The notes beneath the pieces are model-generated. The model was not told the DNA's origin. It searched no databases and was given only the letters and a program-made list of their open reading frames with translations. The translations under genes were made by a program, and so were the position numbers. Positions 37,211 to 47,350 of a stretch of DNA of 64,000 bases are shown here, piece by piece (position 1 is the stretch's first letter; each line of letters opens with the position of its first letter). This DNA is from Telmatospirillum sp. (lineage in GTDB: Bacteria; Pseudomonadota; Alphaproteobacteria; Rhodospirillales; Magnetospirillaceae). The stretch spans positions 1 to 64,000 of the forward strand of contig JARLJB010000394.1 of assembly GCA_031291415.1 (NCBI GenBank), in the 5' to 3' direction.

Positions 37211-38008
37211 ATGATTTTGACCGAGATTTCCGATTTGGCGCAGTTGCTCCCCGCTTTGCGTTCCCTGGTCCGGGAGGCCGGCGCGGCGACACTTGATATC
37301 TACGCCCACGACTTCGTGGTGTCCCATAAGGACGACGCGTCGCCGGTCACCGAAGCGGATTTGCGTTCCGAGAGAATCATTCTGGACGGATTGGCCCGTC
37401 TCACCCCCGACATTCCGGTGGTCTCCGAGGAAGCCATGGCGGTGGGCGCCACAGTCGATGTTTCAGGCAACCGATTCTGGCTGGTCGATCCGCTGGACGG
37501 CACCAAGGAATTCGTCAAAAAAAATGGTGAATTCACCGTCAACATCGGTTTGATCTGGGACGGACAGCCACAGGCTGGCGTCCTCTACGCCCCGGTACTG
37601 AACCGACTTTTTTCCGCCGCGGCGGGGCAAGCCTGGGTCGAGGATGACGGCAAGCCGCCGCGGCCGATTCGTTGCCGCCCGGAACCTCGGGAAGGGTTGT
37701 GCGTCTTGTCGAGCCGTTCCCACCGCGACCCGGAACGCTTCGATGCCTTTATTCGCCCCTTTCAGGTCGCGTCCATCCGCCACAGCGGCAGTTCGCTGAA
37801 ATTTGCCGTCATCGCCGCCGGAGAGGCCGATCTCTATCCGCGCTTCGGCCCGACGATGGAATGGGACACGGCAGCCGGGCATGCCATTCTCGCGGCGGCC
37901 GGCGGCTGCCTGACGTTGCCCGACGGCAGTCCCTTGCGGTACGGAAAGCCCGATTTTCTCAATTCTTCGGTGGTTGCCTGGGGCCGCCCGCAACCGCAGC
38001 TCGGATAG
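37211..38008 (+). CDS. cysQ: 3'(2'),5'-bisphosphate nucleotidase
   Basis: A 265-residue member of the inositol-monophosphatase superfamily that removes the 3' phosphate of PAP/PAPS, recycling the by-product of sulfate assimilation. The metal-binding motif is 'WLVDPLDGTKEFVKKNGEFTVNIGL', and the second motif 'WDTAAGHAILAAAGG' is present. ATG 37211 is the first in-frame start after the preceding gene. A strong promoter, a structured segment and a terminator follow it. Confidence 0.92.
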   Translation: MILTEISDLAQLLPALRSLVREAGAATLDIYAHDFVVSHKDDASPVTEADLRSERIILDGLARLTPDIPVVSEEAMAVGATVDVSGNRFWLVDPLDGTKEFVKKNGEFTVNIGLIWDGQPQAGVLYAPVLNRLFSAAAGQAWVEDDGKPPRPIRCRPEPREGLCVLSSRSHRDPERFDAFIRPFQVASIRHSGSSLKFAVIAAGEADLYPRFGPTMEWDTAAGHAILAAAGGCLTLPDGSPLRYGKPDFLNSSVVAWGRPQPQLG

Positions 38009-38037
38009 AAGCCGAACGAGAACTGACGAACTGTTTT

Positions 38038-38067
38038 CTTGACATTCAAGTAAAGATGAGTCACTAT
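38038..38067 (+). promoter_or_regulatory. promoter for a probable small RNA
   Basis: CTTGACA at 38038-38044 and CACTAT at 38062-38067 are 17 bp apart; the overlapping TATACT at 38065-38070 has longer spacing. It points into a 220-bp interval with no open frame of interest but with three hairpins and a strong terminator. It could instead drive the Sua5 gene, although the terminator stands between. Confidence 0.5.
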
Positions 38068-38073
38068 ACTTGC

Positions 38074-38212
38074 GTGAGCGATCAAATGCGCTCACCTTTA
38101 GCCGCCGCACTTGCCTTGCGGTGACTTGGCTCCGGGTCACAACGATCGGTGGTCCGCTCCAACAAAGACGCGAAATGGGAGCCGCCTTCTAGGAAGGCGG
38201 CTCCCTCATTTT
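38074..38212 (+). ncRNA. candidate structured small RNA downstream of cysQ
   Basis: From the predicted start to the terminator, the ~140 nt contain three successive hairpins: GTGAGCG/CGCTCAC (38074-38080 with 38089-38095), CCGCA/TGCGG (38105-38109 with 38117-38121) and GTGAC/GTCAC (38121-38125 with 38136-38140). A 13-bp terminator stem closes the transcript. No protein frame is present. It does not show the SRP RNA, tmRNA, RNase P or 6S hallmarks I know, so it is unassigned. Confidence 0.5.
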
Positions 38213-38213
38213 A
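38177..38213 (+). terminator. strong rho-independent terminator
   Basis: A perfect 13-bp stem (38177-38189 with 38193-38205; GGGAGCCGCCTTC and its complement) with loop TAG is followed by a T-rich run. It ends the putative small RNA and isolates it from the Sua5 gene. Confidence 0.85.
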
Positions 38214-38292
38214 TCTTGCTATTCCGTTTCATGGACACCTGATCTATTCTATATTTTTATTACGCCTTCCCGCCTCACTACTGAGAAACTCC

Positions 38293-39258
38293 ATGTCAAT
38301 CGTTCCCGCCACCGCCGCGACCATCGCGGACGCCGCCGCTCTTCTGAGCGCCGGTAAACTCGTCGCCTTTCCCACCGAGACCGTTTACGGCCTTGGCGGC
38401 GATGCCGCCGACGACAATGCCGTCGCCGCGATCTTTGCCGCCAAGGGGCGCCCCACTTTCAATCCGCTGATCGTTCACGGCCCCGGCCTGTCCTCGTTCG
38501 AAACTTCGGTCGTCATCGACGATCGGGCCCGCCTGCTGGCAAGCCTGTTTTGGCCGGGCCCCCTGACCATGGTGCTGCCGCGTCATGCAAAATCCACGGT
38601 CTCGCTGCTTGCCTCGGCCGGACTGGACAGCATCGCCGTTCGCGTCCCGTCCCACCCGGTCGCCCTGGCGCTGCTCCGGGCGACCAGCGTCCTGGTCGCC
38701 GGCCCCAGCGCCAATCCCTCGGGACGCATCAGTCCGACCACGGCGCAGCATGTGGCCGACGGCCTGGCCGACCGGGTGGCGATGATTCTCGATGGCGGCC
38801 CCTGCGCGGTTGGCGTCGAATCGACGGTCATCGATCTCTGCGGCCGCAGGCCGACCCTGTTGCGCCCCGGCGGCATTACCCTCGAGGCACTGCGGGATGC
38901 CCTGGGCTCCGTTGACATCGCCGGCCCCGTCCAGCCCGACGGCCCCCGATCCCCCGGCATGTTATCGAGCCATTATGCCCCCGCCCTGCCCGTTCGATTG
39001 AACGCCAGGGACGCCAAACCCGGCGAAGCGTTGCTGGCCTTCGGGCCGCATGACGGCGCCGCGCTCAATCTCAGCCCCTCGGCCGATCTGGCGGAAGCAG
39101 CGGCCAACCTGTTCGCCATGCTGCGGGCGCTTGACGACGCGCGCTACCAGGCGATCGCCGTCGCACCGATTCCCGAGAGCGGTCTCGGCCTGGCGATCAA
39201 CGACCGGCTCCGCCGCGCCGCCGCGCCGCGGCCATCTGGTAAAACCCTCTTGCCCTGA
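38293..39258 (+). CDS. threonylcarbamoyl-AMP synthase (Sua5-type)
   Basis: A 321-residue enzyme of the YrdC/Sua5 family that makes threonylcarbamoyl-AMP for the t6A modification of ANN-decoding tRNAs. The catalytic domain (1-200) has 'GKLVAFPTETVYGLGGDA', 'GRPTFNPLIVH' and 'VAGPSANPSGRISPT'. The C-terminal Sua5 domain (about 210-315, after 'SPGMLSSHYAP') makes it the long form. ATG 38293 matches the family start; the upstream frame is leader and terminator. Confidence 0.94.
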   Translation: MSIVPATAATIADAAALLSAGKLVAFPTETVYGLGGDAADDNAVAAIFAAKGRPTFNPLIVHGPGLSSFETSVVIDDRARLLASLFWPGPLTMVLPRHAKSTVSLLASAGLDSIAVRVPSHPVALALLRATSVLVAGPSANPSGRISPTTAQHVADGLADRVAMILDGGPCAVGVESTVIDLCGRRPTLLRPGGITLEALRDALGSVDIAGPVQPDGPRSPGMLSSHYAPALPVRLNARDAKPGEALLAFGPHDGAALNLSPSADLAEAAANLFAMLRALDDARYQAIAVAPIPESGLGLAINDRLRRAAAPRPSGKTLLP

Positions 39259-39316
39259 CGAGCAACCATCGAGCCCCCCTTGTTTCCGGCGCCGGTTGCA
39301 GGTAAATGCTTGGGCT

Positions 39317-40726
39317 ATGACGAATGATCTCCTGACGCGCCTCGCCGCCGTCGTCGGGCCGCATGGCTTGCTGACCGACAGTTCCGACATCGCCCCTTAC
39401 CTGTTCGAGGAAAGGGGCCTGTTCCACGGACGCGCCCTGGCGGTCGTGCGTCCCGGTTCGACCGAAGAGGTCGCCGAGGTCGTCCGCCTTTGCGCCGCCG
39501 AGGGCATCGGTATCGTTCCACAGGGAGGCAACAGCGGCTTGTGCGGCGGTGCGGCGCCCGACACCTCGGGCCAGCAGATCCTTCTCAACCTGTCGCGTCT
39601 CAACAAGATCAGGGCCCTGGACCCGGTGAACTTCACCATGACGGTCGAGGCCGGCGTCATCCTCCAGACCGTTCAGGAAAAAGCCGACGAGGCCAACTGC
39701 CTGTTCCCTCTGAATTTCGGCGCCCAGGGCAGCGCCCAGATCGGCGGCACCATTTCGACCAATGCCGGCGGAGCCGGCGTCCTGCGCTATGGCAACACCC
39801 GGGATCTCGTCATGGGGCTCGAGGTCGTGCTCCCCGATGGCCAGATCTGGAACGGCCTTCGGATTCTGCGCAAGGACAACACCGGCTACGACCTCAAACA
39901 TCTGTTCATTGGCGCCGAGGGAACGCTGGGCATCGTTACCGCCGCCGTTCTCAAGCTCTTTCCCAAGCCGAAGGATGTCCAGACCGCCTTTTGCGCCCTG
40001 GCCGACCTCGACGCGGCATTGTCGCTGCTGTCGCGCGCCCGTGCCGCCACCGGTGATCAGGTCACGGCGTTCGAACTGATACCGCACATCGGACTGGCCA
40101 TGGCTGCCACCCACGTGGCGGGCGTCACCAACCCCTTCGAGGCGGAGCATGACTGGTGCGTCCTGATCGAGCTGTCCACCTCTCGCGATGATGGGGCGCT
40201 GCAGGACACACTGGAGTCGCTGCTTGGCGCGGCGATGGAGGATGGTCTGGTGGTCGATGCCGTGTTGGCTTCGTCTTTCGAACAGCGCCGCGGCCTGTGG
40301 CGCATCCGCGAGGGCATTCCCGAGGCGCAGAAGCACGAGGGAGGAAGCATCAAGCACGATGTTTCGGTTCCCACCTCTTCGGTTCCCGAATTCATCCGCA
40401 GGGCCAGCCGGGCCGTCATCGAGGCCATGCCCGGCGTGCGACCGGTTCCTTTCGGCCATGTCGGCGACGGAAACATCCATTTCAATCTGAGCCAGCCGCC
40501 GGGCGTCGACAAGGAGACCTATCTGAAGGAATGGGCCCGCATGAACCGGATCGTTCACGACATCGTCGTGGCGATGCACGGATCGATCAGCGCCGAGCAT
40601 GGCATCGGTCAGTTGAAAAGGCAGGAACTTGCCCATTACAAGGCGCCGCTCGAACTCGATCTGATGAAACGGATCAAGGCGGCATTCGATCCCCAGGGAC
40701 TGATGAACCCCGGCAAGGTTCTTTGA
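39317..40726 (+). CDS. FAD-linked D-2-hydroxyacid dehydrogenase (D-2-hydroxyglutarate dehydrogenase-like)
   Basis: A 469-residue flavoenzyme of the FAD-binding-4 / FAD-oxidase-C family. The FAD-binding domain (40-215) contains 'PQGGNSGLCGGAAP' and 'GAQGSAQIGGTISTNAGG'. The C-terminal domain contains 'PFGHVGDGNIHFNLSQP' and the terminal 'AEHGIGQLKRQEL', both characteristic of D-lactate/D-2-hydroxyglutarate dehydrogenases. It probably oxidises a D-2-hydroxyacid to the 2-oxoacid, passing electrons to an ETF or quinone. ATG 39317 fits the family. Confidence 0.85.
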   Translation: MTNDLLTRLAAVVGPHGLLTDSSDIAPYLFEERGLFHGRALAVVRPGSTEEVAEVVRLCAAEGIGIVPQGGNSGLCGGAAPDTSGQQILLNLSRLNKIRALDPVNFTMTVEAGVILQTVQEKADEANCLFPLNFGAQGSAQIGGTISTNAGGAGVLRYGNTRDLVMGLEVVLPDGQIWNGLRILRKDNTGYDLKHLFIGAEGTLGIVTAAVLKLFPKPKDVQTAFCALADLDAALSLLSRARAATGDQVTAFELIPHIGLAMAATHVAGVTNPFEAEHDWCVLIELSTSRDDGALQDTLESLLGAAMEDGLVVDAVLASSFEQRRGLWRIREGIPEAQKHEGGSIKHDVSVPTSSVPEFIRRASRAVIEAMPGVRPVPFGHVGDGNIHFNLSQPPGVDKETYLKEWARMNRIVHDIVVAMHGSISAEHGIGQLKRQELAHYKAPLELDLMKRIKAAFDPQGLMNPGKVL

Positions 40727-40776
40727 ACCATATTTTGCCTGTTCTTCGATCCCATCCGCCGTCATAATCCGGCCGC

Positions 40777-41898
40777 ATGCTAGGAATCGTCCGCTATATC
40801 CTGCGCCAACTGATCGTCGGCATGGTGCTCGTCACCATCGGTCTGACGGGTATCCTTTGGCTGACACAGTCGCTCCGGTTCGTCGAATTGACGGTGAACA
40901 AGGGCGCTTCGATCGGGATTTTCCTGAAGCTGACCATGCTGGTGATGCCGAATTTCCTGACGGTCATCCTGCCGGTCTCGCTGTTTGCCGTCGTCTTGTT
41001 CACCTACAACAAACTGATCTCCGACCGGGAACTCATCGTTTTGCGGGCGGCGGGTCTCAGTCATTGGACCTTGGCGCAACCGGCGCTCATTCTGGCCGCC
41101 ATCAGCACGGTGATTGGCTACATCCTCAACATCTGGGTCATTCCGATGGCGGTGGAGGAATTCCACCAGCTCCAGTGGACGCTGCGCTCGACGGCGACCA
41201 ACGTGATGCTGCAGGAAGGCCAGTTCAACCAGATCGGCACGGGCCTCACAGTCTATGTCCGCGCCCGCAGCCCGGCCGGCGAATTGCTCGGCATCATCGT
41301 CTATGACCGCCGCAATCCGCTGCATACCGTCACCTTGATGGCCGAACGCGGCGCCCTCATCAAGACCGACAATGGCACGCCGAAGGTCCTGATGATCAAC
41401 GGTACCCGTGAACAGGTATCACACGACACACACCGCCTGTCGTTGCTATATTTCGACAATTATGCGATGGAATTCTCGGACTCCTCGGATACTGGAGAGG
41501 AGCGGTCGCGTGATGCCAGGGAGAGATCGACGGCCGAATTGTTCTCGGTCACCGAGGCACAGGTCGGGCCGACCGCATTTCGTCAATTCCGCGTCGAAGG
41601 ACATCAACGATTGGCGTCGCCGCTTTACCATTTCTCGTTTGCCTTCGTGGCCGCGGCCTGTTTGTTGTCGGGATGGTTCAACCGCCGCGGCCAGAATGAC
41701 CGCCTGATCCTGGCCATTGCCCTGATGATCGGGATCCAGGCAATGGCGCTTGGCGTGGGCAACCTCGCAACACGCGATTTATCCCTTGTTCCCCTCGTCT
41801 ATCTGGCCCCGTTGATTCCTGCGGTCATTGGCGCGTGGGTCCTGCTGCGCCCATCACTGAAAAAATCGGTGCCGGTCGCCAGCCTTCCTCCGGGTTGA
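40777..41898 (+). CDS. lptF: LPS export permease LptF
   Basis: A 373-residue YjgP/YjgQ-family permease with six membrane helices (three before and three after a periplasmic beta-jellyroll of about 150 residues). The N terminus 'VRYILRQLIVGMVLVTIGLTGILWLTQSLRFVEL' and 'LISDRELIVLRAAGLS' resembles alphaproteobacterial LptF more than LptG. With LptG and LptB2 it extracts LPS from the inner membrane. Unusually, no lptG follows; the next gene 14 bp away is lptD. Assignment as F rather than G is moderately sure. Confidence 0.82.
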   Translation: MLGIVRYILRQLIVGMVLVTIGLTGILWLTQSLRFVELTVNKGASIGIFLKLTMLVMPNFLTVILPVSLFAVVLFTYNKLISDRELIVLRAAGLSHWTLAQPALILAAISTVIGYILNIWVIPMAVEEFHQLQWTLRSTATNVMLQEGQFNQIGTGLTVYVRARSPAGELLGIIVYDRRNPLHTVTLMAERGALIKTDNGTPKVLMINGTREQVSHDTHRLSLLYFDNYAMEFSDSSDTGEERSRDARERSTAELFSVTEAQVGPTAFRQFRVEGHQRLASPLYHFSFAFVAAACLLSGWFNRRGQNDRLILAIALMIGIQAMALGVGNLATRDLSLVPLVYLAPLIPAVIGAWVLLRPSLKKSVPVASLPPG

Positions 41899-41912
41899 GT
41901 GGAGTGTCCGCC

Positions 41913-44192
41913 GTGCCACGCCGTCTTCGATCCCTCATGCTGGCTGTCGCCTCCACCGTTGCTTTCGGCCTGCCGGCCGATGCCCAGCAGACGTCTCCGG
42001 ATACCCCCGACACGCCCGATACCGTGGCGACTGGCCCCGACAGCGCCGCCTCGGCCGGCCGGCCGGCCGGCGGTTCCCGTGGGGAATCGGCGAAACCCCG
42101 GCGCAGAAGCGGCCCGCGGCCCGAAAATCAGCCGTCGCTGATTACCGCCGATGAACTCAATCATGATCGGGATCTCAACACGGTGAACGCGCGCGGCCAT
42201 GTCGAGGTCGACCAGGGTGGACGGATCCTGCTGGCGGATTCTCTTTCCTATAATCTGAAGCAGGACGTGATCATCGCCACCGGCAACGTCAGTCTTACCG
42301 AGGTGACGGGCGAGGTTACCTTTGCCGACTACATTGAACTGACCGGCGACATGAAGACCGCCACGGCGCGGGGAATTCGGATTTTGATGGTCGACGATTC
42401 GCGGATCGCCGCCAACAAAGGACATCGGGTGGCCGGCGATCGAAGCGTATTCGACAAAGGTGTCTACACGGCCTGCAAACCCTGCGCCGACGGCAGCGAT
42501 ACGCCGCCTCTTTGGCAGATCAAGGCCAACCGCGTCACCCACGACGAAACGGCGCATCAGATCGAATACAACGATGCCTGGCTGGAAGTCGGCGGCATTC
42601 CCATTGCCTACACGCCCTACATGTCGCATGCCGACCCCAGCATCAAGCGGGAAAGTGGCTTGTTGCCGCCGTCCGTGATCAACAACAAGATCGTCGGCGG
42701 CGGCCTGCGCACGCCTTATTTCGGCGTCATCGACGACTACCAGGACGTCACGCTGACACCGCTGATCACCTCCGGCGATTACGAGCAGTTGGCGGTGATG
42801 CATCGCTGGCGCAACATTTACGGTGGGACGAAAACCACCCTCAGCGTCACCAATATGCCGGCATCGGCCGTCGAGACCACGGCGACAACCGGTTGGCATG
42901 TCGACGCCTATGGCCGCTTCGATCTCGATGACACCTGGCGGGCCGGCTATGAGGTCCAACGCGCATCGGATCGCTACTATCTGTCGACCTTCGGCTATCG
43001 CACACCGCAACCGTACCTGACGACGCGCCCCTATCTCGAAGGATTCGATGAACGGACCTACACGGCTTTCGAAGGCTATTCCTTCCAAAGCCTGACCACG
43101 CCAACCAGCGGGACGGCGAAGACGCCGTTGGTTCTCCCTCTGGCCACCTACAGCTATGTCGGCGATCCGTCGGAGAAAACCGGATCCTATTGGACGTTCG
43201 ACACTCACGGCTCGGTGATCTACCGCGAACAAGGCGCCAATGGCCGGCGAGTCAACACTCTGACGGCTTGGCACCTGCCCTATACCGCCAACGATGGCGA
43301 AGTCTACAAGTTCAGCACATCGGTCCGGGCCGACGGGTACAACAGCACCGACGTCACAGGCTATTCCGGCAAGGAACTCGATGTCGGTCGGGCCATTCCC
43401 AACGCATCGATGGATTGGCGCTACCCCTTCACGCGGTTGGGCGAGCATTCCTCGCAGACCATCACGCCGATCATGGTGGTCAGCGCCAGCCCCAATGGGG
43501 GGAATTCGCTGAAGATCCCCAACGAGGACAGCCTCGACTTCGAACTCGATGACACCAACATCTTCAAGGCCGATCCCGGCACCGGCTACGACCGGGTGCT
43601 GACCGGTCCGCGGTTCGCCTACGGTGGCGAGTACACCATCGTCAATCGGGGCACCGGAACGGCGGACATTCTTCTGGGGCAGATGTATCAGGCTCATCCG
43701 CAAACGATTTTTCCGACCGGCAGTGGGCTCGACCACCATCTGTCCGACATCGTCGGCCGGGCCAATGTCGCACCGTCCGGCAATCTATCGATGCAGTACA
43801 GCTTCCGCCTCGATCGTAACGACCTGCGCATAAGACGAAGCGAGGTGAGCTCGTCGATCGGCCCGCGCGCGCTCAACCTGCAGACGAGTTATGTTTTTTA
43901 TGACAAATTGAGCCCGACCAGCCTGCTCGATGAACGCGAGCAGATCACCGGCACGCTGACGGCGCGGGCGACCCGCTATTGGGCAACTCAATTCTACACG
44001 ACCCAGAATCTTGGAGCGGGAGGAGGCGACCTGCAGACCGGTATGCGGTTGACCTACGAGGACGAATGCTTTCTAGTGACTGCCGACGCCGGGGAGAAGC
44101 AAACCACTGTCAAGACCTTCACGGCGGGGCACTATTTCCTGTTCACCATCAACTTCAAGACTTTGGCTCAATTCCCTGTGAACGTATTCTGA
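41913..44192 (+). CDS. lptD: LPS-assembly protein LptD
   Basis: A 759-residue outer-membrane protein that inserts LPS into the outer leaflet. The GTG at 41913 is chosen for its GGAG box and a following signal peptide (LRSLMLAVASTVAFGLPADA). An OstA/LptA-like beta-jellyroll at about 70-200 ('LITADELNHDRDLNTVNARGHV'-type, in two parts) precedes the Cys pair 'ACKPCADG' and the large C-terminal barrel ending 'FKTLAQFPVNVF'. An alternative GTG lies at 41904. surA follows after 3 bp. Confidence 0.93.
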   Translation: MPRRLRSLMLAVASTVAFGLPADAQQTSPDTPDTPDTVATGPDSAASAGRPAGGSRGESAKPRRRSGPRPENQPSLITADELNHDRDLNTVNARGHVEVDQGGRILLADSLSYNLKQDVIIATGNVSLTEVTGEVTFADYIELTGDMKTATARGIRILMVDDSRIAANKGHRVAGDRSVFDKGVYTACKPCADGSDTPPLWQIKANRVTHDETAHQIEYNDAWLEVGGIPIAYTPYMSHADPSIKRESGLLPPSVINNKIVGGGLRTPYFGVIDDYQDVTLTPLITSGDYEQLAVMHRWRNIYGGTKTTLSVTNMPASAVETTATTGWHVDAYGRFDLDDTWRAGYEVQRASDRYYLSTFGYRTPQPYLTTRPYLEGFDERTYTAFEGYSFQSLTTPTSGTAKTPLVLPLATYSYVGDPSEKTGSYWTFDTHGSVIYREQGANGRRVNTLTAWHLPYTANDGEVYKFSTSVRADGYNSTDVTGYSGKELDVGRAIPNASMDWRYPFTRLGEHSSQTITPIMVVSASPNGGNSLKIPNEDSLDFELDDTNIFKADPGTGYDRVLTGPRFAYGGEYTIVNRGTGTADILLGQMYQAHPQTIFPTGSGLDHHLSDIVGRANVAPSGNLSMQYSFRLDRNDLRIRRSEVSSSIGPRALNLQTSYVFYDKLSPTSLLDEREQITGTLTARATRYWATQFYTTQNLGAGGGDLQTGMRLTYEDECFLVTADAGEKQTTVKTFTAGHYFLFTINFKTLAQFPVNVF

Positions 44193-44195
44193 CCC

Positions 44196-45464
44196 ATGAT
44201 GATGCTCCGCACCTCTTTTCTGCAGGTTCTCCGCGGTTTCGCGGTTCTCCTGCTGTTCAGCAGCGCCTCCCTTCACGCGCAGGAAACCCAGCGGGTTGCC
44301 GCTGTGGTCAACAATGACATCATCTCGTTGCATGATCTTGAGCAGCGTATGCGTCTGGCGCTCGTGTCGTCCAATCTTCCGGACACACTGGAGTCGCGCA
44401 GCCGCATCGGTCCACAGGTTCTGCGAAGCTTGATCGATGAACGCCTGAAGACTCAGGAAGCCGAACGCCTCAAGATCAATATCGCGGCGTCCGAGATCGC
44501 CAGCAGTCTGGCCAACATCGAGCGGCAGAACAACATGCCGGCCGGTGGCCTGGAAAGCTTTTTGAAGGGCCGAGGCATCGATCCGGAAACCATGCGCCAG
44601 CAGATCCGGTCCGAACTGTCCTGGGTCCGCGTGGTACGCCATGAACTGCTTCCCGATCTGCATATCGGGGAAGCCGAAATCGACGAACGGCTGAACACCT
44701 TGAAGGCTAATCTCGGCAAGCCCGAATATCTGGTTGCCGAGATCTATCTTGCGATCGATGACCCTAGCCGCGAGGCGGAAGTTCGGACGCTGGCCGAACG
44801 CCTGATCGATCAATTGCGGCAAGGAGCGCCCTTCCCCGCCCTGGCACGGCAGTTCAGCCAGAATGGTGCGGCTGGTGGCGACCTCGGGTGGGTTTCGGAA
44901 GGAGCGCTTGATCCGGAATTGACGCGCGCCCTGGCGAAACTCGAAAAGGGCAATGTCACACCGCCGATCCACACCGTCGACGGCTATCACATCATGCTGC
45001 TGCGCGACAAGCGGACGGTCGGCCAAGGCGAGGCCAGCGAACCGATTTTCGATATTCTGACCGTTCAGTTGCCAATTCTGCCCGGCTCGACGATAACCGA
45101 GCGCGACGAGCAATTGAAGCAGGTCCGTTCGATCTTCTCCGCCGACAAGAGCTGCGACGACGAGGAAAAGCAGATCAAACAGACGGTCGCCGACTTTACC
45201 CGGGCCCAGAAGATCAAACGTTCCGAGATTCCGCCAGCCATTTCCGCCCTGATCGCCAACCTGCGTTTCGGCCAGATCAGCGAACCGCTGGACGAAGAAG
45301 GGATGCGCCGTCTGTTCGCCGTCTGCGGACGAACCGACCCGGTCGGCAACCTGCCATCGCGTGATGACATCCGGACTCGCCTCGAGAACGAGCAGATCGA
45401 GATCATGGCGCAGCGCTATCTGCGCGACCTTCGCCGGTCGGCCTTTGTCGAAGTCCGCGTGTGA
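44196..45464 (+). CDS. surA: SurA-type periplasmic peptidyl-prolyl isomerase
   Basis: A 422-residue chaperone with a signal peptide (cleavage near HAQE) and a SurA N-terminal domain ('[21 protein letters not shown]'). One parvulin domain follows (about 180-280, '[28 protein letters not shown]'). E. coli SurA has two parvulin domains; alphaproteobacterial forms typically have one clear copy. It delivers outer-membrane proteins such as LptD, with which it is co-transcribed. Confidence 0.9.
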   Translation: MMMLRTSFLQVLRGFAVLLLFSSASLHAQETQRVAAVVNNDIISLHDLEQRMRLALVSSNLPDTLESRSRIGPQVLRSLIDERLKTQEAERLKINIAASEIASSLANIERQNNMPAGGLESFLKGRGIDPETMRQQIRSELSWVRVVRHELLPDLHIGEAEIDERLNTLKANLGKPEYLVAEIYLAIDDPSREAEVRTLAERLIDQLRQGAPFPALARQFSQNGAAGGDLGWVSEGALDPELTRALAKLEKGNVTPPIHTVDGYHIMLLRDKRTVGQGEASEPIFDILTVQLPILPGSTITERDEQLKQVRSIFSADKSCDDEEKQIKQTVADFTRAQKIKRSEIPPAISALIANLRFGQISEPLDEEGMRRLFAVCGRTDPVGNLPSRDDIRTRLENEQIEIMAQRYLRDLRRSAFVEVRV

Positions 45465-45486
45465 CGGGACTGGAGTCGGTTCGCCG

Positions 45487-46485
45487 ATGAGAGAAAATCT
45501 CCCGCTGGCGTTGACCATGGGCGAGCCGGCGGGAATTGGCGGCGATATCGCGCTTGCCGCCTGGCTGTCCCGCGACCGCCAGGGTGTGCCGGCTTTCTTC
45601 GTCATCGATGACGCCGGACGCCTGGAAACCCTCGCCCGGCATCTTGGGCTTGCCGTTCCCATCGTCCGCATCGATACGCCGGCCGAGGCGGTCGCCTGTT
45701 TCCCGCAAGCTCTGCCGGTCCTGCATCGACCGTTGGTGAACGCCTGCCGTCCCGGGCAACCCGATGCCGGCAACGCGCAGGCGGTCATCGCCTCGATCGA
45801 AGAAGCGGTCGCCCTGACCATGGGCGGACGGGCCGCCGCTGTGGTGACGAATCCGATCCACAAAAAGACGCTCTATGACGGCGGATTCGGCTTTCCGGGT
45901 CATACCGAGTTCCTGGCGGTTCTCGCCAAAGTCACTCAGGTCGTCATGATGCTGGCCTCACCGATGCTGAGAGTCGTCCCGGTGACCATCCATATGCCGC
46001 TCCGCTCCGCCGTCGCGACGCTGTCCCGCGACGAGATCGTCGCCGCCGGCCGGATCACCGCGGCCTCCCTCGTCCGCGATTTCGCCATCGCCCATCCAAG
46101 GCTGGCGGTCGCAGGGCTCAATCCGCATGCCGGAGAGGGCGGTGCCTTGGGATCGGAGGACATCCAGATCGTCGCGCCGGCGGTCGACGATCTGCGCCGG
46201 GCCGGAATCGACGCCCGCGGCCCTTTGCCGGCCGATACCATGTTTCACGCCAGCGCGCGGGCCACCTATGACGTGGCGCTCTGCATGTACCACGATCAGG
46301 CCTTGATTCCCTTGAAGGCACTGGATTTCGATGGCGGCGTCAACGTGACGCTGGGCCTGCCATTCGTCCGCACCTCTCCCGACCATGGCACGGCTTTCGA
46401 TCTGGCCGGCAGCGGCAAGGCCCGCCCCGATAGCCTGATCGCCGCCCTCAAGCTGGCCCGCTCGATGGCCGACCGCCGTGGCTGA
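45487..46485 (+). CDS. pdxA: 4-hydroxythreonine-4-phosphate dehydrogenase
   Basis: A 332-residue NAD-dependent, metal-dependent enzyme of the DXP-dependent PLP pathway. '[17 protein letters not shown]', '[11 protein letters not shown]', '[14 protein letters not shown]' and '[13 protein letters not shown]' carry the conserved metal-binding His residues. ATG 45487 matches the family start. It overlaps rsmA by 8 bp in the standard surA-pdxA-rsmA order. Confidence 0.96.
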   Translation: MRENLPLALTMGEPAGIGGDIALAAWLSRDRQGVPAFFVIDDAGRLETLARHLGLAVPIVRIDTPAEAVACFPQALPVLHRPLVNACRPGQPDAGNAQAVIASIEEAVALTMGGRAAAVVTNPIHKKTLYDGGFGFPGHTEFLAVLAKVTQVVMMLASPMLRVVPVTIHMPLRSAVATLSRDEIVAAGRITAASLVRDFAIAHPRLAVAGLNPHAGEGGALGSEDIQIVAPAVDDLRRAGIDARGPLPADTMFHASARATYDVALCMYHDQALIPLKALDFDGGVNVTLGLPFVRTSPDHGTAFDLAGSGKARPDSLIAALKLARSMADRRG

Positions 46486-47332
46486 GAAGGCTCTGCCGCC
46501 GCTGCGCGACGTCATCGCCGCCCACGGACTTGCCGCCCGCAAGTCGCTCGGCCAGCATTTCCTGTTCGACCTCAACCTGACGGGCCGCATCGCCCGATCG
46601 GCCGGCGACCTTACGCGGGGCACCACCATAGAGATCGGACCGGGACCGGGAGGATTGACACGCGCCCTGCTCGACGCCGGAGCCCGCCTGGTCATCGCCA
46701 TCGAACGTGACGATCGCGCCATCGCCATCCAACAGGAAATCGCCGACGCCTACCCCGGACGGCTTGAGATTCTCGCCGGCGACGCCCTGGCAATCGACGC
46801 CGCTCTGCTGGGAGAGGCGCCGCGACGGATCGTCGCCAATTTGCCTTACAACATCTCGACGGCGCTGTTGATCGGCTGGTTACGCAAAGCCGAGGCCTTC
46901 GAAAGCCTGACACTGATGTTCCAAAAGGAAGTGGTCGACCGCTTGGCGGCGCAACCGCGCAGCGGCGAATACGGACGCCTGTCGGTCATCACCCAATGGC
47001 GCTGCGAGGTCCGCCCGCTGTTCAACATCGCCCGCGAGGCCTTCACCCCGCCGCCCAAGGTGATCAGCACTGTTGTGTCTCTGACGCCAAGAGCCTTGCC
47101 TTTGGCGGCGGCCAGGATGGAAAGCCTGGAAAAGGTGACCGCCGCCGCCTTCGGCCAACGCCGCAAGATGCTGCGGTCCAGCCTGAAGGCCCTGGGCGAC
47201 GCCGAGGCGCTGCTGGCAACCGCCGGTATCACGCCGACAGCCAGGGCGGAGGAACTCGCCGTCGAAGATTTCTGCGCCCTGGCCCGCGCCTTCGACGCCA
47301 GCCGGACGGGAAATCCTGATAAACCGAATTGA
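46478..47332 (+). CDS. rsmA: 16S rRNA dimethyladenosine transferase
   Basis: A 284-residue SAM methyltransferase (KsgA) that dimethylates A1518/A1519 of 16S rRNA. '[10 protein letters not shown]', SAM loop '[15 protein letters not shown]' and catalytic 'NLPYNIS' are intact. The start is GTG at 46478, inside pdxA. The C-terminal '[16 protein letters not shown]' is typical. Confidence 0.96.
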   Translation: MAEKALPPLRDVIAAHGLAARKSLGQHFLFDLNLTGRIARSAGDLTRGTTIEIGPGPGGLTRALLDAGARLVIAIERDDRAIAIQQEIADAYPGRLEILAGDALAIDAALLGEAPRRIVANLPYNISTALLIGWLRKAEAFESLTLMFQKEVVDRLAAQPRSGEYGRLSVITQWRCEVRPLFNIAREAFTPPPKVISTVVSLTPRALPLAAARMESLEKVTAAAFGQRRKMLRSSLKALGDAEALLATAGITPTARAEELAVEDFCALARAFDASRTGNPDKPN

Positions 47333-47350
47333 GGCGCCGCTCCAGCGGTA

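Noticed and set aside
38074-38212. Identity of the candidate RNA as 4.5S, 6S, tmRNA, RNase P or suhB RNA
   Set aside because: None of the characteristic conserved segments is present; left as an unassigned small RNA.
41799-43739. 646-codon minus-strand frame over lptD
   Set aside because: Shadow of lptD; composition is Gly/Arg/Asp-rich without domains.
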